NCBI GenBank assembly: GCA_038147495.1
Contig: JAYQTT010000003.1
Span: 62,001-126,000 of the forward strand
Source: MED-G116 sp038147495
GTDB taxonomy: Bacteria; Pseudomonadota; Alphaproteobacteria; Puniceispirillales; Puniceispirillaceae
DNA: 64,000 nucleotides
Direction of reading: 5' to 3'
The stretch's first letter is position 1. Every line of letters starts with the position of its first letter. Below, in pieces: positions 62,451 to 64,000 of the stretch. The translations under genes and the position numbers were made by a program. Below the pieces are notes generated by a model. That model did not search any database and was not told the DNA's origin. It saw only the letters and a program-made list of their open reading frames with translations.

Positions 62451-63215
62451 TCAGCTGGCATTCGCCTGCAAGATCGTATCGCCGCGGCCACGCAGCAATT
62501 CCGGCAATAATTCAAGGCTCGGAATAACATTCTCTGGCTTGATAGCGGGGTTGGGTCGGTGCGCGGCATCCTCGGCAATGCAGATAAAATCGGCAACATT
62601 CGCTGCTTTTGCTGCCATATAGTCTGCCATGGTATCCCCAACCATGATCGTTTCCGACACATCGACACCGTTTGCCGCACAACAGAACAGCAGCCCGTGC
62701 GGATCCGGTTTGGCACCATGCCCGCTGTCGGCACCCACCACCGGCGAGAACAGCTGCGCCACGCCCAAATCTGAAAGATTCTGTTGTGCCGAAGCCTCAT
62801 TATCATTGGTCAGAAGGGCAAGCCGAAGACCCGCCGCATAGAGATCGCCAAGTGGCGTTTTGATGTCGCCTTTCGGGTGGGATTTACCCCTCGCCAATTG
62901 CAGGACAAGCGCATTCACCTTTTGCTGATATTGAGCATCACTGCGCAATTCGATGGCCCCGGCAGGAAGCTGCCGCTGCCAGACAGATTGAATAACTGCA
63001 AATGAATCTTTGGCAAAGATACCAGCTGGATCAATCCAGCCGCTTGCCGCATCAACGCCGATACTGGCCAGAAGATCAGCAGCGCCAAGACGTCCTGCTG
63101 TCTCGGGGGGAAGGCGTGAAATGGTATAGTCTGCGACAGCCCGCACCACCGGCAACCAAGTGGCAGATAGATCAAGTATCACCCCATCCTTGTCAAAAAC
63201 GATTAGCTTGATCAC
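62451..63215 (-). CDS. HAD-superfamily hydrolase (phosphatase-like)
   Basis: A 254-residue haloacid-dehalogenase fold protein starting at GTG 63215 (VIKLIVFDKDGVILDLSATW) after AAAAGGTAAGG. Motif I is VFDKDGVILDL with the nucleophile Asp and the DxD pattern; motif II is LRLALLTNDNEASAQQNL; motifs III and IV are HGAKPDPHGLLFCCAANGVD and IMVGDTMADYMAAKAANVAD. The cap domain is of the phosphoglycolate-phosphatase type. The substrate is unknown. It lies 49 bp downstream of the GST gene. Confidence 0.88.
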   Translation of the reverse strand: MIKLIVFDKDGVILDLSATWLPVVRAVADYTISRLPPETAGRLGAADLLASIGVDAASGWIDPAGIFAKDSFAVIQSVWQRQLPAGAIELRSDAQYQQKVNALVLQLARGKSHPKGDIKTPLGDLYAAGLRLALLTNDNEASAQQNLSDLGVAQLFSPVVGADSGHGAKPDPHGLLFCCAANGVDVSETIMVGDTMADYMAAKAANVADFICIAEDAAHRPNPAIKPENVIPSLELLPELLRGRGDTILQANAS

Positions 63216-63263
63216 TGCCTTACCTTTTCTATCTCGACCCTCAAACTGCGTCAGCAGCATGAC

Positions 63264-63896
63264 TTATCTGCCATCGGCTGCCAAGCGCGTTGCCTTCTGA
63301 CGTGCAATAACCGTGTCGACGGCTGGACGTGCTCGCATTGTCTTGATGAAGGCGGCCAGTGCCGGACGATCCCGAACCAGCGCGTCACGATCCATATCCC
63401 AACGGGTTAGCATATAGAGGTAGAAATCTGCAGCCGTAATATCATCGCCACAAAGAAACGGGTTCAATACTGTCTCAATGTAATCATACGCCGTTGCCTG
63501 TTCGGCCCGCGCACGCGCCCGCAAATCATCATGCACCTCCGTTGGCGCATAGTAGTAAGAATGATGCTGCCGGTGATAGGCCGGATAGATGCAAGTGGCC
63601 AGCATTGCCAGATATTGCCAGAAACGGTCACGCGCCGCAGACCCCTGCGCCGGTGCCAATTCTGGAAACACTTCAATCAAATGGGTGGTGATTGCCAATG
63701 TCTCGGATATGGCACCGCCATCAGGGCGGATGAGTACAGGTATCTTGCCAAGTGGATTCATCGCCAGAAAGTCAGGTGATTTTGCCTCTTCGGCAGAAAC
63801 AAAGCTGATCGAATAGTCCTGCCCGGCCTCTTCCAACAGAAACTCGGCGATAAGCGATCCCGCACCCGCCCGACCGAAAATTTTGTAATGTGACAT
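63264..63896 (-). CDS. Glutathione S-transferase family protein
   Basis: A 210-residue GST from ATG 63896 (MSHYKIFGRAGAGSLIAEFL). The thioredoxin-like N-terminal domain has FLEEAGQDYSISFVSAEEAK, the cis-Pro region NPLGKIPVLIRPDGGAISET and LAITTHLIEVFP. The helical C-terminal domain has YDYIETVLNPFLCGDDITAA followed by DFYLYMLTRWDMDRDALV. Such bacterial GSTs act in detoxification or as thiol-transfer proteins; the class is unclear. Its TSS region would lie in the last 100 bp of the window. Confidence 0.92.
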   Translation of the reverse strand: MSHYKIFGRAGAGSLIAEFLLEEAGQDYSISFVSAEEAKSPDFLAMNPLGKIPVLIRPDGGAISETLAITTHLIEVFPELAPAQGSAARDRFWQYLAMLATCIYPAYHRQHHSYYYAPTEVHDDLRARARAEQATAYDYIETVLNPFLCGDDITAADFYLYMLTRWDMDRDALVRDRPALAAFIKTMRARPAVDTVIARQKATRLAADGR

Positions 63897-64000
63897 AGAG
63901 ACCCTCAAGACAATTCATGTGGCGGTAACGTCAACAACAGTGCCAGCCCTTATTTTCAACGGCAAGTCTTTCGCGTCTGTTCAATCCCATGATCAAGGCC

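Overview
The window is about 55-57% GC, gene-dense chromosomal DNA from an alphaproteobacterium. The support is the repertoire: COQ9- and UbiK-type ubiquinone factors, a petABC cytochrome bc1 operon, a MarR/OmpR pair like PetP/PetR, an ELM1-family relic, a TIGR02186-type membrane protein and a DmdA-like demethylase. Demethylation of methylated osmolytes together with MsrP suggests a marine heterotroph of SAR116/Roseobacter-like lifestyle; that placement is inference. No rRNA, intact tRNA, CRISPR array, prophage or transposase was seen.

Layout. 0-10.9 kb: a partial CoA-transferase, a YjeF/NnrD relic, rpoD with an unusual tail, dnaG and a YqeY-family gene on the minus strand, then carA-carB and greA on the plus strand. 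10.95-16.7 kb: a decayed island holding frameshifted remains of a McrB-like restriction ATPase, an Lrp/AsnC regulator, an ELM1-family protein (with a degenerate ~500-bp duplicate), a LysR regulator, an MFS transporter and a ParB-like protein. 16.7-27 kb: msrP, an aspartate aminotransferase, uvrB, an AT-rich gap with a perfect DnaA box, uvrC, pgsA and the molybdenum-cofactor genes mobB-moeA-moaD-moaE. 27-31.6 kb: a branched-chain aminotransferase, a PetP-like MarR regulator, a two-component pair and an unknown membrane protein. 31.6-34.7 kb: csaA, COQ9, proC, a YbjN-like gene and ubiK. 34.8-41.4 kb: lgt, a NDUFAF7-type methyltransferase, pgeF, prs, rplY, pth and ychF. 41.5-48.1 kb (minus): petC-petB-petA, hemF, cca, a small membrane protein, a Nudix hydrolase and a DUF1285 gene. 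48.3-54.4 kb: an unknown protein, an ArsR regulator with a TauE/SafE exporter and a TIGR02186 protein, a Usp protein, a cyclophilin, rarD and a cold-shock gene. 54.4-63.9 kb: an operon of a DmdA-like demethylase, an MttB-family methyltransferase and a two-domain FAD/GcvT dehydrogenase, beside threonine aldolase and an aldehyde dehydrogenase, then a HAD phosphatase and a GST.

How it fits together. The 54-62 kb block reads as a catabolic module for methylated compounds (DMSP, glycine betaine, dimethylglycine or sarcosine) passing methyl groups to tetrahydrofolate, with threonine aldolase able to yield glycine. The Moco genes could supply MsrP. HemF, petABC, COQ9 and UbiK all serve the respiratory chain.

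Caution. Three otherwise well-preserved genes (moaD, ychF, mttB) each carry one single-base frameshift, two of them at or beside homopolymers. The 11-16.7 kb island carries many. Sequencing or assembly error must be separated from real decay before biology is read into these sites.
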